A DNA stretch of 64,000 nt from Xanthobacter dioxanivorans. Lineage in GTDB: Bacteria > Pseudomonadota > Alphaproteobacteria > Rhizobiales > Xanthobacteraceae. The stretch covers positions 5,684,501-5,748,500 of the forward strand of contig NZ_CP063362.1 in the NCBI RefSeq assembly GCF_016807805.1, written 5' to 3'. The position numbers were made by a program, and so were the translations under genes. Below, one piece after another: positions 62,648 to 64,000 of the stretch; position 1 is the stretch's first letter, and each line of letters begins with the position of its first letter. Below the pieces are notes generated by a model that did no database searches, was not told the DNA's origin, and saw only the letters and a program-made list of their open reading frames with translations.

Positions 62648-63159
62648 ATGAACAAGATGTTTGCGTGGTCGAAGTCGGAGGCCGGCACCGCGCGCCGCGC
62701 CGGCCTCGCGGGTGTCGCCGTGATGGCCATGGCGCTGTCGCTCGCCGCGTGCACCACCAGCCCCACCGAGGCGCCGCCCCCCTCCAGGCCGCAATATACG
62801 AGCCCGATTCCCCCGATCGCCTCGTCGGCCGCTGGGGCCTTGCCGCTTACCACCGTCCGGACGACGCCACCCGCACCGAGAACCAGGCCCGGGCCTCGTG
62901 CGGCAACAATCCCTACGTCATCACCGCCGGCTCCAGTGGCGGCGTGATGATGTATCTCGCCGACGACAACAAGCTGACGGAGCTGGTCTCCAAGCAGTCG
63001 GGCGGCGGCCCGGTGTTCATCGGCCCGCCCGACGACCCCGCCGGCGGCGAGCGCGACCGCCAGGTGGTCCGTTTCGACGGCAACGTGCTGGTGCTGAAGT
63101 TCGTGGACCCCGAGGTGGCCAAGCGCTACGGCACCATGGTCTACGTGCGCTGCTCCTGA
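62648..63159 (+). pseudogene. Lipoprotein of unknown function, frameshifted
   Basis: The N-terminal frame starts MNKMFAWSKSEAGTARRAGLAGVAVMAMALSLAACTTSPTEAP, a signal peptide with lipobox LAAC (cysteine at residue 35). A second frame continues with DSPDRLVGRWGLAAYHRPDDATRTENQARASCGNNPYVITAGSSGGVMMYLADDNKLTELV, and ends DPEVAKRYGTMVYVRCS at 63159. Adding one C to the six-C run at 62777-62782 joins both into a 170-residue lipoprotein. VGRWGLAAYH and GNMVYVRC-like ends occur in a conserved Rhizobiales lipoprotein family without known function. Confidence 0.82.
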
Positions 63160-63358
63160 GCGGTTGCCGGCGCTGCGGCGCCGGCTTTCGCCTTTGCTCG
63201 AACGGCAAAAGCGCTCTGGCCCCATGGATCTGGGCCGCCCGTCTCCTGCCGCCGCATTCCTGCGTGATGCGGCGGGGTGAACGGCCGGCCCCCTTCCTCC
63301 CGGCCGCGAGACGGCTGCGTTCACGCGCCCCTGCGGAGATCGCTTTCGGGGCTCGCTT

Positions 63359-64000
63359 TCAGCGGCTGAACGCCCCAAGCATCGCCGAGCCGCGATTGGT
63401 GGGATCGAAGATGTGCAGCCCGAGCTCCTCCGTGAGCTCGCGGAAGGCGGCGATGCCGCGGACCGAATTGCCCTTGGCGTCGAGGCGCGGCGAATAGGTG
63501 CCGATGCCCAGCTGCCGATTCACCACCCCGAGAATGCCCCCGCCTACCCCGCTCTTTGCCGGCACGCCCACATCGAACGCCCAGTTGCCGGCGAAATCGT
63601 ACATGCCCGACGTGAACATGACGGAGAGCGTGTTGCGGACCGCTTCCACCCCGAACACGGTCGCCCGGGTCAGCGGGTTTTCCCCGATATTGGCCAGCGT
63701 CGCGCCCATCCGGGCGAGGTCGGAGGCGGTGACGAGGATGGAGCACTGGCGGAAATAGAGATCGACCGTGGCATCCACGTCCGCATCGAGCGCGCCGGCG
63801 CTCTTGAGCAGATGGGCGATGCCGCGGTTGCGGTGACCGGTCTCCGCCTCGGAGCGATAGACCGTCTCGTCGATGTCGAGCCGGCGCCCCGCCGCGGCCG
63901 AGAAGCGGTCCATCAGCATCTCGAAAGCCTCGCCGCCATACGCGCCGGCGATGAGGCCGCTGACGGTGATGGCACCCGCATTCACCATCGGATTGTAGGG
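63359..64000 (-). CDS. glsA: Glutaminase A, 3' part (5' end outside window)
   Basis: The visible 213 residues correspond to the C-terminal two-thirds of the serine-dependent glutaminase that converts glutamine to glutamate and ammonia. Motifs seen are PYNPMVNAGAI at the left edge of the protein part, VYRSEAETGHRNRGIAHLL, YFRQCSILVTASDLARMGATLANIGENPLTRA, TSGMYDFAGNWAFDVGVPAKSGVGGGI (the catalytic Ser/Tyr region) and FRELTEELGLHIFDPTNRG. It ends at 63359. The N-terminal part must lie beyond base 64000. Confidence 0.95.
   Translation of the reverse strand, partial: PYNPMVNAGAITVSGLIAGAYGGEAFEMLMDRFSAAAGRRLDIDETVYRSEAETGHRNRGIAHLLKSAGALDADVDATVDLYFRQCSILVTASDLARMGATLANIGENPLTRATVFGVEAVRNTLSVMFTSGMYDFAGNWAFDVGVPAKSGVGGGILGVVNRQLGIGTYSPRLDAKGNSVRGIAAFRELTEELGLHIFDPTNRGSAMLGAFSR

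Overview
The window is GC-rich chromosomal DNA of an alphaproteobacterium of the order Hyphomicrobiales (Rhizobiales). Xanthobacteraceae (Xanthobacter/Azorhizobium-like) is my best guess. The support is gene order (leuS-lptE-holA; rpsF-rpsR-DUF2232-rplI; pepA next to holC; phaR divergent from phaA-phaB; imuA-imuB-dnaE2), a GTTC-N7-GTTC LexA box typical of alphaproteobacteria, and intergenic palindromes of a type common in this order. It is mostly core genome. I see no prophage, insertion sequence, CRISPR array, rRNA or tRNA. The taxonomic assignment is inference.

Layout: 1-2588 is a DNA-repair block (3' part of a ligase-associated exonuclease, a GIY-YIG protein, an ATP-dependent DNA ligase). 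2625-6726 holds a small membrane protein, an S24-type regulator, a DUF952 protein and two exporters. 7038-9061 is ffh-rpsP. 9410-11923 is pepA and holC with two tiny overlapping membrane-protein genes between them on the other strand. 12052-18201 is mixed: holin-like envelope proteins, an isomerase, a repeat-built signal peptide protein, an esterase, YjbQ, an orphan response regulator and an AmpG-like transporter. 18322-22592 is leuS-lptE-holA. 22962-25740 is an antiporter and cyclopropane fatty acid synthase. 26111-28559 is the ribosomal rpsF operon. 29018-32228 is a polysaccharide deacetylase and fabD-fabG, without acpP. 33103-35274 includes a parvulin isomerase and rpmF. 35580-38682 is the polyhydroxybutyrate locus. 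38789-42970 is thioesterase, methyltransferase, glycerate kinase, GNAT and SMR genes. 43104-49006 is the SOS mutagenesis cassette. 49169-54580 has a thioesterase, sfsA, two murein enzymes, a probable fluoroacetate dehalogenase and two small secreted proteins. 54593-60160 is tadA, a pseudouridine synthase, rsmD, ubiG and selO. 60338-62343 is groESL with a CIRCE operator. The end holds a lipoprotein gene and the 3' part of a glutaminase gene.

The most striking observation is that three genes (imuB, mepA and the lipoprotein at 62648) are each interrupted by the apparent loss of one base from a C run (six, five and six C on the + strand). In each case adding one C restores the family-typical protein. 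This fits either homopolymer under-calling in the assembly or real slippage mutations, and matters because it decides whether SOS mutagenesis and a murein endopeptidase are intact.

Functionally, the region couples envelope biogenesis (LptE, L,D-transpeptidase with MepA, CFA, AmpG-like), protein synthesis and folding (Ffh, S16, S6, S18, L9, L32, LeuRS, TadA, RsmD, RluB-like, GroESL, parvulin), replication and repair (HolA, HolC, ligase/exonuclease, ImuABC) and carbon storage (PhaR/PhaA/PhaB). I did not find an undescribed multi-gene system. The best leads are the defluorinase-like hydrolase, the paired micro-membrane proteins at 11010-11359, and several compact tandem-hairpin repeats that overlap gene ends.
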